DNA from: an uncultured Hyphomicrobiales bacterium
Lineage (GTDB): Bacteria > Pseudomonadota > Alphaproteobacteria > Rhizobiales > Beijerinckiaceae
Length of the DNA stretch: 64,000 nt
Direction of reading: 5' to 3'
Assembly (NCBI GenBank): GCA_903847605.1
Contig: CAINED010000014.1
Span: 1 to 64,000 of the forward strand
A program made the position numbers and the translations under genes. The notes under the pieces were generated by a model. That model was not told where the DNA came from, did not search any database, and saw only the letters and a program-made list of their open reading frames with translations. Positions 16,812-25,427 of this stretch are shown here, piece by piece (position 1 is the stretch's first letter; each line of letters opens with the position of its first letter).

Positions 16812-16830
16812 CGCCGGGAGCTTCCCGGCG
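16812..16830 (+). terminator. Terminator-like hairpin after the NMT1-type gene
   Basis: CGCCGGGA (16,812-16,819) and TCCCGGCG (16,823-16,830) pair perfectly around a 3-base loop, followed by TTTCC. It lies 24 bases after the stop at 16,788. The rest of 16,831-16,988 shows no gene. Confidence 0.6.
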
Positions 16831-16988
16831 TTTCCGGTCGAAGCAGGTGTGCACTTTAAGTTTTTTCAGCCGCTATTGCGCCATCATTCTCCGCGCAGTC
16901 GTTTACCAATGCCAATTATTTGCAAAGTTTCGTCCGCTCTCGTGTCATAGGCGGTATTCTACCACTTCCGACAAGATGTGCGTCGAAC

Positions 16989-17002
16989 GTGCGCTGGCGC
17001 AC
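16989..17002. promoter_or_regulatory. Palindrome upstream of secreted paralogue 1
   Basis: GTGCGC-TG-GCGCAC is a perfect 6-bp dyad 85 bases before the first paralogue's ATG. A near copy (GTGCGA-TA-GCGCAC) occupies the same place before the second paralogue. It is a candidate operator or a piece of duplicated promoter. Confidence 0.45.
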
Positions 17003-17087
17003 CTGCCGTCAATTCGAAGATCTGTAAGTTGCAGCATCTTCGACGCAGGTTGGACCGTGCGTCTTTTCTGACAGGAACTTGCATCCC

Positions 17088-17519
17088 ATGCCAAAATTTC
17101 TCTTTCGCGCTATCGCAATTATAGCGCTCGCGACAGCCAGCCTCACTAGCCCCGTTCTCGCGCAGAACAACGAAAAAGCGCCAGCTGCCGTACAGGCCGA
17201 ATTCAATCCGTTCATAGCGAAATTTCGCGCTGCCATGAAAGCCAATGACGTCCCAGCGGTGGCTTCGATGACGCGGTTTCCATTCCTTCATATGACCAAG
17301 GATTACGACGAGGCCGCCTTCCGTAAACAGATCTACCCCGAATTCTTCACGGCGCGTCTGCGCGACTGCATTCAGAAGGCGCGTCCTGTCTATGACCTCG
17401 ACGGCCTCAAGAACCATGGCTTCACAATATTCTGCGGCAAGGTAATGCTGATCATGGAGAAGCCCGCCGTGGGCGGCGATTTCCGCTTCGTGGAAGCCGC
17501 CTTCGATGGGGAGGGCTGA
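17088..17519 (+). CDS. Small secreted protein, tandem paralogue 1
   Basis: The 143-residue product starts at ATG 17,088 (AGGAA 10 bases upstream; the earlier TTG at 17,079 is too close to that site). A signal peptide ends PVLAQ. The mature domain of about 118 residues contains AVQAEFNPFIAKFRAAMKAN, MTRFPFLHM, AFRKQIYPEFF, RDC and FCGK; the two cysteines (RDC, FCGK) are conserved in all three paralogues and may form a disulfide. The fold suggests an NTF2-like or other small alpha/beta domain, but I do not recognise the family. Function unknown; periplasmic location inferred. Confidence 0.8.
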   Translation: MPKFLFRAIAIIALATASLTSPVLAQNNEKAPAAVQAEFNPFIAKFRAAMKANDVPAVASMTRFPFLHMTKDYDEAAFRKQIYPEFFTARLRDCIQKARPVYDLDGLKNHGFTIFCGKVMLIMEKPAVGGDFRFVEAAFDGEG

Positions 17520-17584
17520 AGGCGGCATCCTCTGTCGTGTCGAAGTCGTTGTGCGCGCGCCCCCGCACAAGATAAGCGCCGGGT

Positions 17585-17598
17585 GTGCGATAGCGCAC
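17585..17598. promoter_or_regulatory. Palindrome upstream of secreted paralogue 2
   Basis: GTGCGATAGCGCAC, an imperfect dyad, lies 80 bases before the second paralogue's ATG and matches the element at 16,989-17,002. The sequence between it and the start (including CTGACAGGAAC and GCATCCCATGCCAAAA) is also shared, so the promoter region was duplicated with the gene. Confidence 0.45.
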
Positions 17599-17678
17599 CT
17601 GTGTTAGGTTGAAAAAACCGTAAGCATTGTCGACGTTCGTTAGGCTTTGCATCTTTTTCTGACAGGAACGTGCATCCC

Positions 17679-18110
17679 ATGCCAAAAACTCTCTCTCGAG
17701 GCTTCGCTGTTCTCGTACTGGCGATAGCCAGTCTTTCCGGCCCCGTCGTCGCGCAGAACCGTGACAAGCCGCCTCCTGCCGTCCAGGCAGAGTTCAATGC
17801 GTTCGTCGGGAAATTCCGTGCGGCAGTGAAAGCCAACGATGCCACCGCCGTGACGGCGATGACGAAATTTCCCTTTCGCCAGATGGGCAACCACCACGAC
17901 GAAAACGCATTTCGAAAACAGGTCTATCCCAAACTGTTCACAGCGCGCATACGCGATTGCGTGCAGAAGGCGCGGCCCATCTATGAGCTTGACGGTCAAG
18001 ACAACCACAGTTTCTCGATCATGTGCGGAAAAGCGTTGTTGCTGATCGAAAAGCCGGGGACCGGTGGCGAATTCCGCTTCACCGAAACCCATGTCGAAGA
18101 GGGCCCTTAG
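17679..18110 (+). CDS. Small secreted protein, tandem paralogue 2
   Basis: The 143-residue product (ATG 17,679; AGGAA 10 bases upstream) is colinear with paralogue 1, starting MPKTLSRGFAVLVLAIASLS with a signal peptide ending PVVAQ. It has AVQAEFNAFVGKFRAAVKAN, MTKFPF, AFRKQVYPKLFTAR, RDC and MCGK. Its signal peptide and leader resemble paralogue 1, whereas its central domain is closer to paralogue 3, suggesting gene conversion or successive duplications. Paralogue 3 follows 61 bases downstream with no palindrome between, so genes 2 and 3 probably share a transcript. Confidence 0.8.
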   Translation: MPKTLSRGFAVLVLAIASLSGPVVAQNRDKPPPAVQAEFNAFVGKFRAAVKANDATAVTAMTKFPFRQMGNHHDENAFRKQVYPKLFTARIRDCVQKARPIYELDGQDNHSFSIMCGKALLLIEKPGTGGEFRFTETHVEEGP

Positions 18111-18171
18111 CCTTGTCGTAACGAGGCTCTGATTGGGCCGGTCTCCAGTAAATTGGATTTGGAGGATGCAC

Positions 18172-18591
18172 ATGAAACTCTCCCACGTCTTCGCAATTTT
18201 GAGCATAGCAATGTTGGGCTTGCCCGGCTCAGGCATGGCCCAGAAGAACGACAGGGCGCCGCCCGCCGTTCAAGCCGAGTTCAACGCATTCATCGGCAAA
18301 TTTCGCGCGGCGGTGAAAGCAAATGATGCTGGCGCGGTAACCGCAATGACCCGGTTTCCATTCCTGCATTTCAGTGATCTGCGCGATGAAGCGGCATTCC
18401 GCAAACAGGTCTACCCCAAACTGTTCACCGCGCGTGTGCGCGATTGCCTGCAGAGAGGCCGAGGCGCCTACGGTCTCGACGGCGAAGGCAGTCACAACTT
18501 TTCGCTGTTTTGCGGCGAGACAATTTTTCTGATGGCGAAGCGCAAGAACGACACCGGGTTCTTGTTCGCGGAGACCGGTGTCAACGATTGA
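18172..18591 (+). CDS. Small secreted protein, tandem paralogue 3
   Basis: The 139-residue product starts at ATG 18,172 behind GGAGG (18,161-18,165); an ATG at 18,166 is also possible but too close. The signal peptide (MKLSHVFAILSIAMLGLPGS) differs from those of copies 1 and 2, but the mature part repeats AVQAEFNAFIGKFRAAVKAN, MTRFPFLHF, AFRKQVYPKLFTAR, RDC and FCGE. The C-terminal 20 residues diverge most. It ends 3 bases before the convergent LOG gene. Confidence 0.8.
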   Translation: MKLSHVFAILSIAMLGLPGSGMAQKNDRAPPAVQAEFNAFIGKFRAAVKANDAGAVTAMTRFPFLHFSDLRDEAAFRKQVYPKLFTARVRDCLQRGRGAYGLDGEGSHNFSLFCGETIFLMAKRKNDTGFLFAETGVND

Positions 18592-18594
18592 GGA

Positions 18595-19200
18595 TCAAAG
18601 TCGCGGATCGAGCGAAATCGACGGTGTCTTCGTCGCAAGCGTGCGTTCGGCCGCCATCTGCATCATCGGCAGAATGTCTTCGATGCGCTCCGAGACGAGA
18701 TAGCGCACTTCGAGGTCGGCGCGGATAAAGCCGTTGATGCGCATGTGTGCGAGCAGATCGAGCAGCGGCCGCCAGAAACCGCCGATATCCGCGAGCACGA
18801 CAGGCTTGTCGTGCCGGTCGAGCTGAACCCAGGTGAGTTGCTCGACGAGTTCTTCCAGAGTGCCGATACCGCCCGGCAATGCGACGAAGGCATCGGCGCG
18901 CTCGAACATCATGCGCTTGCGGGTATGCATGTCCGGAACGATCACGAGTTCGGACGCATCCTCGAACTTGCGTTCGCGCGAATGCAGAAATTCCGGAATG
19001 ATCCCGGTGACGTGTCCGCCGTGGTCGATGACCGAGCGCGCGACCGCGCCCATCAGGCCGAGTTGCCCGCCGCCGTAGACGAGGCCGACCTTCCCCTCCG
19101 CCAGCAGCCTGCCGAGTTGCCGCGCGCTCTCCATGAAGCGTTGATCGGCGCCGGGTGAGGAACCGCAGTAAACGCAGACATTGCGAATCGGAGAGGTCAT
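18595..19200 (-). CDS. LOG-family protein (TIGR00730-type Rossmann fold)
   Basis: The 201-residue protein begins RNVCVYCGSSPGAD and contains GLVYGGGQLGLMG and the LOG signature PGGIGTLEEL with the preceding RKRMMFERADAFVALPGG. LOG proteins release free bases from nucleoside 5'-monophosphates (cytokinin ribotide phosphoribohydrolase activity in plants and some bacteria); many bacterial members may simply act on AMP-like nucleotides. Length is normal. It is convergent with the secreted paralogues and divergent from the LysM gene. Confidence 0.9.
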   Translation of the reverse strand: MTSPIRNVCVYCGSSPGADQRFMESARQLGRLLAEGKVGLVYGGGQLGLMGAVARSVIDHGGHVTGIIPEFLHSRERKFEDASELVIVPDMHTRKRMMFERADAFVALPGGIGTLEELVEQLTWVQLDRHDKPVVLADIGGFWRPLLDLLAHMRINGFIRADLEVRYLVSERIEDILPMMQMAAERTLATKTPSISLDPRL

Positions 19201-19331
19201 GGGAACTTTTTGCTTGAGCGCGGGAGCGGGTCAACAGCCCAGATGCCGGCAAAGTTCCCGCCTCTCGCACAAGAATTGGCAAAAATCGCGGCAAATGTTT
19301 ACGTTGATCCGGGACCGCCCCCGGAAACTCC

Positions 19332-20960
19332 ATGCCGAACGTATCGAAGAATGTCCTCATCGCAGCCGCAGCGGCCCTCGTGTCGGTCGTGGCGATCGCC
19401 ATTCTGGCCTGGTGGGCTGGAACGGCGCCGCCTCCGCTTCCGCCGCAGCGTCCGGCGACAGTTGCCGTCGAGCCTGGCAAGCCTGAAACGCCGGCGACGG
19501 CCGCCGGGTCGGTTCCCTCGAGCGCGGCCCCGGCTGGAAGCCCAATGCCCGCGCCGGCCCCTTCGCAATCGGCATCGTCGAGTGCGCCCGGGGTCCCACT
19601 GCCGGCGGCTCCCGCGCCATCCTTCGATGTCGTGCGGGTCGAACCATCGGGAGACACAGTCGTCGCCGGCCGCGCCGCGCCGGGGACGACAGTGACATTG
19701 ATGTCTTCAGGGCAGCCGGTGGGCACTGCGACCGCCGATGCCGGCGGCCAATTCGTCATCATTCCCGGTCCGCTCAAGCCCGGCGCGCAGGAGCTATCGC
19801 TGACCGTGCGCGGCCCTTCGGGCGAGCAGCAATCCTTGCAGAGCGTTGCCGTCTCGATTCCGCAGAAGGGCAGCAAGGACGAAGTGATCGTGGCTCTTGC
19901 CGAGCCCGGCAAGCCCACGCAGATCCTCTCCGATCCAAAGCCGGCGGCAAAACCGGCAGCGCCCGCTGCCCCGGGCGCCACTCCGTCAGCGCCTGCGCCG
20001 GCCCAACAGCCAACGGCACCGGCGAAGCCGCCACAGACTTCGGCTCCCCAGGCGCCTTCTGCACAGCCTCCGCAGGTTGCTTTCCGCACCGTTGAAATCG
20101 AACAGGGGTCAGGCTTCTTCGCCACAGGCAGCGCGACAGCCGGCGCTCGGCTTCGTATCTATCTTAATGACGCTCATGTTGCCGATGTGACGGCGGCGCA
20201 GAACGGGCAATGGTCCCTGCGCATCACGCGCGGCCTCCCGGCTGGCAAATATGCGGTGCGGGCAGATCAGATCGATCCGGCCAATGGCGGCGTCGTGGCG
20301 CGGGCGGAAGTGCCTTTCGCGGTGACGCCGCAACTGGCAGCCGTCGAACCCTCTGGCGCTTTACGCACGCCTCCGCGCGCTTCCGACGCCGCGCCGCCGG
20401 CGCAGTCTGGCGCTAGCCTGCCCGCGACGGGGGCGTCCGGTCCTTCGGTCACGGCCGCGCCCTCGAACGCTCCCGAAACTGCAAAACCCGTTGCAGCGCC
20501 GCCTTCTTCGCCTGCGACAGCCGGAACAGCCGCTGCGCCAACCGCCAGGACCGCGGCCGTCAGGCCTGAGACAGCCAAGCCTGAGGCCGCCGCGCCGGTT
20601 CCGCCAGCCGGGGCGGCAACGCCAGCTTCACGGGCTGCCGCAGTTCCAGCGCCGGTCAATCCGCCCCCGGCTCCATCGCCGCCTTCCGCGCCCGCCAGCG
20701 CATCACAGCGCCCCGAAGCCGTCGCGGCCGTGCCGGCCGCCGCCGACCCCTCGAATGTGACGATCGACCAGCTGACCACCGCGACGGTCGTTCGCGGCGA
20801 TAGCCTCTGGCGGATCAGTCGCAAGATGCTGGGCCGCGGCATTCGCTACACGCAGATTTACGACGCCAACACGACCCAGATCCGCGATCCGCGCCGCATC
20901 TATCCGGGCCAGGTGCTCGTGGTGCCAAAAGATCGTGAAACCCCGCCAAAATCGCCCTGA
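19332..20960 (+). CDS. Membrane-anchored LysM peptidoglycan-binding protein
   Basis: The 542-residue protein has an N-terminal membrane anchor (about residues 8-28), a long Pro/Ala-rich linker, two beta-sandwich-like modules (around VVRVEPSGDTVVAGRAAPGT and VEIEQGSGFFATGSATAGAR, the latter with LRIYLNDAHVADVTAAQNGQ), a second Pro/Ala-rich linker, and a C-terminal LysM domain (TTATVVRGDSLWRISRKMLG, ending YPGQVLVVPK). LysM binds N-acetylglucosamine chains of peptidoglycan. Similar proteins are common in Hyphomicrobiales. It probably spans the periplasm from inner membrane to cell wall. Confidence 0.87.
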   Translation: MPNVSKNVLIAAAAALVSVVAIAILAWWAGTAPPPLPPQRPATVAVEPGKPETPATAAGSVPSSAAPAGSPMPAPAPSQSASSSAPGVPLPAAPAPSFDVVRVEPSGDTVVAGRAAPGTTVTLMSSGQPVGTATADAGGQFVIIPGPLKPGAQELSLTVRGPSGEQQSLQSVAVSIPQKGSKDEVIVALAEPGKPTQILSDPKPAAKPAAPAAPGATPSAPAPAQQPTAPAKPPQTSAPQAPSAQPPQVAFRTVEIEQGSGFFATGSATAGARLRIYLNDAHVADVTAAQNGQWSLRITRGLPAGKYAVRADQIDPANGGVVARAEVPFAVTPQLAAVEPSGALRTPPRASDAAPPAQSGASLPATGASGPSVTAAPSNAPETAKPVAAPPSSPATAGTAAAPTARTAAVRPETAKPEAAAPVPPAGAATPASRAAAVPAPVNPPPAPSPPSAPASASQRPEAVAAVPAAADPSNVTIDQLTTATVVRGDSLWRISRKMLGRGIRYTQIYDANTTQIRDPRRIYPGQVLVVPKDRETPPKSP

Positions 20961-21082
20961 CAATCGTGCTTTTGGCGGGCATTCCGCCTATATGGGAAAC
21001 ATGAGTCTGGACTCGTTCCAAAAAGCGAGCTGGACCTGCCGGACTAGCGCCTGCGAACTTGGCGCGCAGCCATGAGTTTTCG

Positions 21083-22975
21083 ATGAAACACCTTGCCGCC
21101 GGGGCGAAACCGCCCGGCCCACGCCGCGAAGCGTCGCTGACAGCGACTGTGATGCATCTGTGGCCCTATGTCTGGCCGTCCGACCGCGCCGACCTGAAGT
21201 GGCGGGTCATCGCTGCGCTTTTTCTCCTGTTTCTGGCCAAAATCGCGACGATCGGCGTTCCCTACGCCTTCAAATGGGTGACGGATGTTCTGACCGATCC
21301 GACCAAGGCCAACGTGCCGCTGCCGCATTTGCTCGCCGGCCCGATCGCGCTCTGCATTCTCTACGGACTGCTGCGATCTTTCATGCAATTCTTCACGCAG
21401 GCGCGCGACGCATTGTTTGCGGCGGTATCGATGAACGCCGTGCGCCGTCTCGCCAACGAAGTCTTCGTTCACCTGCACCAGCTTTCGCTACGCTTCCATC
21501 TCGAGCGCAAGACGGGCGGCCTCACGCGCATTCTCGAGCGCGGCCGCGAGGCGATCCAGCAGATCGTGCGCATGAGCATGCTGACCGGCGTGCCGACCGT
21601 CGTCGAACTCGCGATGATCCTGGCGGTCTTCCTCTTCAGTTTCGACTGGCGCTATTGCGTCGTGCTGATCGTGATGATGTGGGCCTATCTCTGGTTCACG
21701 CGCGTCGCGACGGACTGGCGCATCACCATTCGCCGCAACATGAACGAGAGCGACACCGACGCCAATGTGAAGGCCATCGATTCGCTGCTCAATTACGAGA
21801 CGGTGAAGTATTTCAGCGCCGAGAAGCGCGAGGCTTCCCGCTACGACAAGTCGATGGAGCGCTACGAGCGCAATTCAGTTTCGAGCTATGTTTCGCTGGC
21901 GGTTCTGAACTCCGGCCAGGGTTTCATCTTCGCCGTGGCGCTGACGGTCATGATGATCATGTGCGTGCAGGGCATGCGCAACGGCACGAATACCATCGGC
22001 GATTTCGTGCTTCTCAATGCGATGATGATCCAGCTCTACCAGCCCTTGAATTTCATGGGCATGGTCTATCGCGAGATCAAGCAGGCGACGATCGACATCG
22101 AGCAGATGTTCGACGTTCTCCAGCAGCCGCCGGAGATCAGGGACAAGCCCGATGCGAAAGCGCTGATCGTCAGCGAAGGCGCGATACGCTTCGACGACGT
22201 GCATTTCGCTTACGATCCGAATCGTCAAATCCTGAAAGGCATCACGTTCGAGGTGCCCGCAGGCAAGACGGTCGCCGTGGTTGGCCCGTCCGGCGCCGGC
22301 AAGTCGACGATCTCGCGCCTGTTGTTCCGCTTCTACGAGCCGCAAAAGGGCGCGATCACCATCGACGGCCAGAACCTCTCCGATGTGACGCAGGATTCGC
22401 TCCGTGAAAAGATCGGCATGGTCCCGCAGGACACGGTGCTGTTCAACGACAGCATCGAATACAACGTGCGTTACGGGCGCTGGGACGCGACCGAAGAGGA
22501 AGTCCGCGAAGCCGCTCAATTCGCGCAGATCGACGATTTCATTCGCTCGCTGCCGGACGGCTACAATACGCAGGTCGGCGAACGCGGCCTGAAACTTTCG
22601 GGTGGCGAGAAACAGCGCGTCGCCATCGCCCGTACGATTCTCAAGGGGCCGCCAATTCTGTTGCTCGACGAAGCGACATCGGCGCTCGACAGCTTTACGG
22701 AACGCGAGATCCAGTCGGCGCTCGACCGTGTGGTGAAGGGGCGCACGACACTTGTCATCGCGCACCGGCTTTCCACCATCGTGAATGCCGACGAGATCAT
22801 CGTTCTCGATGCCGGCCGTATCGTCGAGCGTGGTACGCATGACGAATTGCTCGTGCGCCACGGCGTCTACGAGGCCATGTGGAACCGCCAGCGCGAAGTC
22901 GATGCCGCGCAGGAGACCCTGCGCCGCGCGGCCGACGAGGAGTCTGCGAGCGTCCGCGTGAAGGTCGGCGTATAA
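21083..22975 (+). CDS. Atm1-type ABC exporter (fused permease and ATPase)
   Basis: The 630-residue half-transporter has six membrane helices followed by a nucleotide-binding domain with Walker A GPSGAGKS (about residue 404), signature LSGGEKQR (about 504) and Walker B LLLDEATSALD (about 526). The membrane part carries the Atm1/HMT1-like segments RHLHQLSLRFH-type helix and LNFMGMVYREI. Bacterial Atm1 proteins export glutathione conjugates, polysulfides or metal-glutathione complexes. ATG 21,083 is preferred over an upstream TTG. Glutathione-using enzymes are encoded nearby, but no direct link can be shown. Confidence 0.9.
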   Translation: MKHLAAGAKPPGPRREASLTATVMHLWPYVWPSDRADLKWRVIAALFLLFLAKIATIGVPYAFKWVTDVLTDPTKANVPLPHLLAGPIALCILYGLLRSFMQFFTQARDALFAAVSMNAVRRLANEVFVHLHQLSLRFHLERKTGGLTRILERGREAIQQIVRMSMLTGVPTVVELAMILAVFLFSFDWRYCVVLIVMMWAYLWFTRVATDWRITIRRNMNESDTDANVKAIDSLLNYETVKYFSAEKREASRYDKSMERYERNSVSSYVSLAVLNSGQGFIFAVALTVMMIMCVQGMRNGTNTIGDFVLLNAMMIQLYQPLNFMGMVYREIKQATIDIEQMFDVLQQPPEIRDKPDAKALIVSEGAIRFDDVHFAYDPNRQILKGITFEVPAGKTVAVVGPSGAGKSTISRLLFRFYEPQKGAITIDGQNLSDVTQDSLREKIGMVPQDTVLFNDSIEYNVRYGRWDATEEEVREAAQFAQIDDFIRSLPDGYNTQVGERGLKLSGGEKQRVAIARTILKGPPILLLDEATSALDSFTEREIQSALDRVVKGRTTLVIAHRLSTIVNADEIIVLDAGRIVERGTHDELLVRHGVYEAMWNRQREVDAAQETLRRAADEESASVRVKVGV

Positions 22976-23096
22976 CCGAACGCGCATCCCCGATGTGGCG
23001 CCGATTGCGCCACATTCCCTGCACATTTTCTGTTTTAGGTGATCCTGCGCCTCGCGGCGCTGAGGGGCTGGCATTCCGTCGAAACGGGAGGCCGGA

Positions 23097-23408
23097 ATGA
23101 AAACTCGAATTGCGATCCTGGCAGCGGCAAGCGCAGCGCTTTTCGTATCCACCGCGGATGCAAAACAACTGCGTATCGAAAACAAGCGCGATGTCGCGCT
23201 TGAACAGCTGATCATCACGGCGAAAGCTGGCGAAACGCAAAAATCCTTCATTCTCGCCGAGAAGATCGATGCAGGAAAAGTGACAACGCGCAGCGTGCCG
23301 CGCGAACATTGTCTCTACGATGTAAAGGGCGTCTTCGCCGACAAGTCCACGCTTTCGGCCGATGACATGAACCTGTGCGCGCAGCACACGATCAGGCTGG
23401 TTAAATAG
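23097..23408 (+). CDS. Small secreted protein of unknown function
   Basis: The 103-residue product has a signal peptide (MKTRIAILAAASAALFVSTA, cleavage after ADA) and a mature domain of about 80 residues with two cysteines (REHCLYDVKG, MNLCAQH) that may form a disulfide. It resembles small beta-sandwich periplasmic proteins (QLRIENKRDVALEQLIITAK) but no family is recognised. A GGGAGG motif precedes the ATG. Its stop abuts the convergent glutathionyl-hydroquinone reductase gene. Confidence 0.7.
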   Translation: MKTRIAILAAASAALFVSTADAKQLRIENKRDVALEQLIITAKAGETQKSFILAEKIDAGKVTTRSVPREHCLYDVKGVFADKSTLSADDMNLCAQHTIRLVK

Positions 23409-24383
23409 CTATTCCGCCGCCATCTGCACAAAGCGCCCGCGATCATGCGGGCGCATGTGATCTATGTATGGACCAAGCGGGACGATGCCGTTGCTCTTGA
23501 TCGGCCCCGCAGGACCGAAGACACCGGCCTTCATGCCCTCGATATCGCAGACGTGGGCGATACCAGGCGTCTGATAAAGATCGCGAAGATAGTTCGAGAG
23601 ATTGGGATAATCCTCGATGCGCCGCAGGTTGCACTTGTAACCGATATAGGACACCGGATCGAAGCGGATGAGATTGGGGAAGAGCCGCCAGTCGGCCTCC
23701 GTCTGCGCGGCGCCGCAGAGATAGCGCTGCTTGCCCAGTCGCGCCTCAAGTGTATCTAGCGTTTCGAACAGCAGCTTGAAGCTCTGAGCATAGGCTTCCT
23801 GCGTGAACGATCTGCCGCACCCGTTCACGGCGTCGTTGACGCCCTTCAGCACGAAAGCATTTGTCGCATCGATCTCTTCACGCAGATGCTCAGGATAATA
23901 ATCGGGAGTGGGCGGCGCGATGTCGCGAAATTCCGAATTGAACATGCGGATGATTTCGGACGATTCGTTGTTGACGACCCTGCAGGTCTTTGCGTCCCAG
24001 AGCGTCGGCACCGTCACGCGGCTCGTGCAGCTGGGATCGGCGATCGTGTAAAGTTCGTGCAGGTATTTCACGCGCCGGTCCGTGCCGGGAACGACGTGGT
24101 CTGTTTCGAAAGTCCAGCCCTGTCCGCCGACCGTCTGCGCAACGTTTGTAAGCGTGACGACGCCTTCGAGTTTCTTCAGCACGCGGTAGAGAACGGTGCG
24201 ATGCGCCCAGGGACACGAGACGGCGGCGTAGAGATGATAGCGGCCGGCCTCCGCCGGAAATTCGCTCGCGCCGTTTGCCGTGATACGATTGCGAAAAACG
24301 GAAGGGTTCTTCACGTAAAGGCCGTTCTTGTTCTCGGTAAGAACGTCTTTGTCGGTCCATGCGCCGTCGAGAAGGTGGCCCAT
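23409..24383 (-). CDS. Glutathionyl-hydroquinone reductase (Xi-class GST)
   Basis: The 324-residue protein from ATG 24,383 (MGHLLDGAWT) carries SCPWAHRT with the catalytic Cys57, NNESSEIIRMFN, and the long C-terminal helical domain typical of Xi-class GSTs (YqjG/PcpF/ECM4). These enzymes remove glutathione from glutathionyl-(hydro)quinones, repairing products of quinone stress during aromatic or chlorophenol degradation. It lies downstream of operon A on the same strand, so it may protect against quinones formed by the catabolic enzymes nearby. Confidence 0.92.
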   Translation of the reverse strand: MGHLLDGAWTDKDVLTENKNGLYVKNPSVFRNRITANGASEFPAEAGRYHLYAAVSCPWAHRTVLYRVLKKLEGVVTLTNVAQTVGGQGWTFETDHVVPGTDRRVKYLHELYTIADPSCTSRVTVPTLWDAKTCRVVNNESSEIIRMFNSEFRDIAPPTPDYYPEHLREEIDATNAFVLKGVNDAVNGCGRSFTQEAYAQSFKLLFETLDTLEARLGKQRYLCGAAQTEADWRLFPNLIRFDPVSYIGYKCNLRRIEDYPNLSNYLRDLYQTPGIAHVCDIEGMKAGVFGPAGPIKSNGIVPLGPYIDHMRPHDRGRFVQMAAE

Positions 24384-24396
24384 CGCTTTTCTCCCG

Positions 24397-25371
24397 CTAT
24401 TCCGCCGCAAGACGCGCGGGATGCAATCCCGAGGCGCCATCCCGTTCGATGCCCGCGGCTTTCATTGCCGCGCCGATCCGTGCGATTTCGGTTTCGGGGA
24501 GTTTGACCAGCGGCGCACGCACGACCGCCTTGTCCAGACGGCCAAGAAGCACCAGCGCTTCTTTCATGCGATTGTGCATGTCGCCGAACGGGTCGCAGTA
24601 AAAAACCTCAGTCGTATGCCAGATACGCGCCGCAAGCTCCTGCGCGCGCACCAGGTCTTTTGCCTGTACGGCATCGAACAGGGCGACTTGCAGGTCGGCG
24701 ATGACCGATCCCGCGCCGGAAAGCAGGCCATCGGCGCCCATGACGAGCGAAGACATCAGCCAGGCTGAATTGGTCGACAGCACATTTATGGGCCGCGGCA
24801 AGTGGCGCAAAACGCGGATATTCTTCTCGTGCCTTTGCGGCGGCGACCAGTCCTTGATCGCCTTGATGTTCGGAATGTCCTCAACCATGCGAACGAGCGT
24901 ATCGAGGGGATAGCCGAGTTCGTCAGCATATTGAAAGACGATGATCGGCAAATCGGTTGCATCGGCGATGGTGCGGAAATGCGCAAGCGCCGCTTCTGGC
25001 CTGCGCTGCACGACGCCAAGGCCCATGGAATGCGGCGGGAAGCAGAGAAGGCATGACGCGCCGCCGGCTTCCGCCATCTTCGCAAGTTTGGCCGCCTCCA
25101 GACTGCCATCGGCATAGATGCCATTGATGACGGGCAATCGATTGCCAATCTCGTTCATGGTGACATCGAGAATCCGCTTCTGTTCGTCGAAAGAACAGGC
25201 ATGTACTTCGGACGCATGGCCATTCACGGTGACGGCTGTAATGCCCGGCGTCGCCGCCACATGGCGCAGATGCCGGAGCGACTCTTTCTCGTTGATCGAG
25301 AAATCGTCGTTGAAGGCGAGCAGGGTGGCCGGGATCACGCCCTTGGGAATGTAGTTGCGAACTGTCGCCAT
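24397..25371 (-). CDS. Dihydrodipicolinate synthase-family lyase/aldolase
   Basis: The 324-residue TIM-barrel protein (ATG 25,371, GGAGG 8 bases upstream) has the DapA-family catalytic pair Tyr148 (VFQYAD) and Schiff-base Lys173 (IKAIKDW). The usual TTGE loop is replaced by NGHASEV. It is not DapA of lysine synthesis: the surrounding genes are catabolic, and the family includes many pyruvate-type aldolases and hydratases. The substrate is unknown. It is the last gene of operon A, 56 bases after the molybdenum hydroxylase large subunit. Confidence 0.85.
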   Translation of the reverse strand: MATVRNYIPKGVIPATLLAFNDDFSINEKESLRHLRHVAATPGITAVTVNGHASEVHACSFDEQKRILDVTMNEIGNRLPVINGIYADGSLEAAKLAKMAEAGGASCLLCFPPHSMGLGVVQRRPEAALAHFRTIADATDLPIIVFQYADELGYPLDTLVRMVEDIPNIKAIKDWSPPQRHEKNIRVLRHLPRPINVLSTNSAWLMSSLVMGADGLLSGAGSVIADLQVALFDAVQAKDLVRAQELAARIWHTTEVFYCDPFGDMHNRMKEALVLLGRLDKAVVRAPLVKLPETEIARIGAAMKAAGIERDGASGLHPARLAAE

Positions 25372-25427
25372 ATGCTTGGCCTCCAATGTCTGCATTCGAT
25401 CTTAGCGCCTGGCGGCTACTTCTGTCA

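Noticed and set aside
18581-20125. A long minus-strand frame across the LysM gene.
   Set aside because: It is the opposite-strand image of Pro/Ala-rich linkers and extends into the LOG gene in a different frame; no domain is visible.
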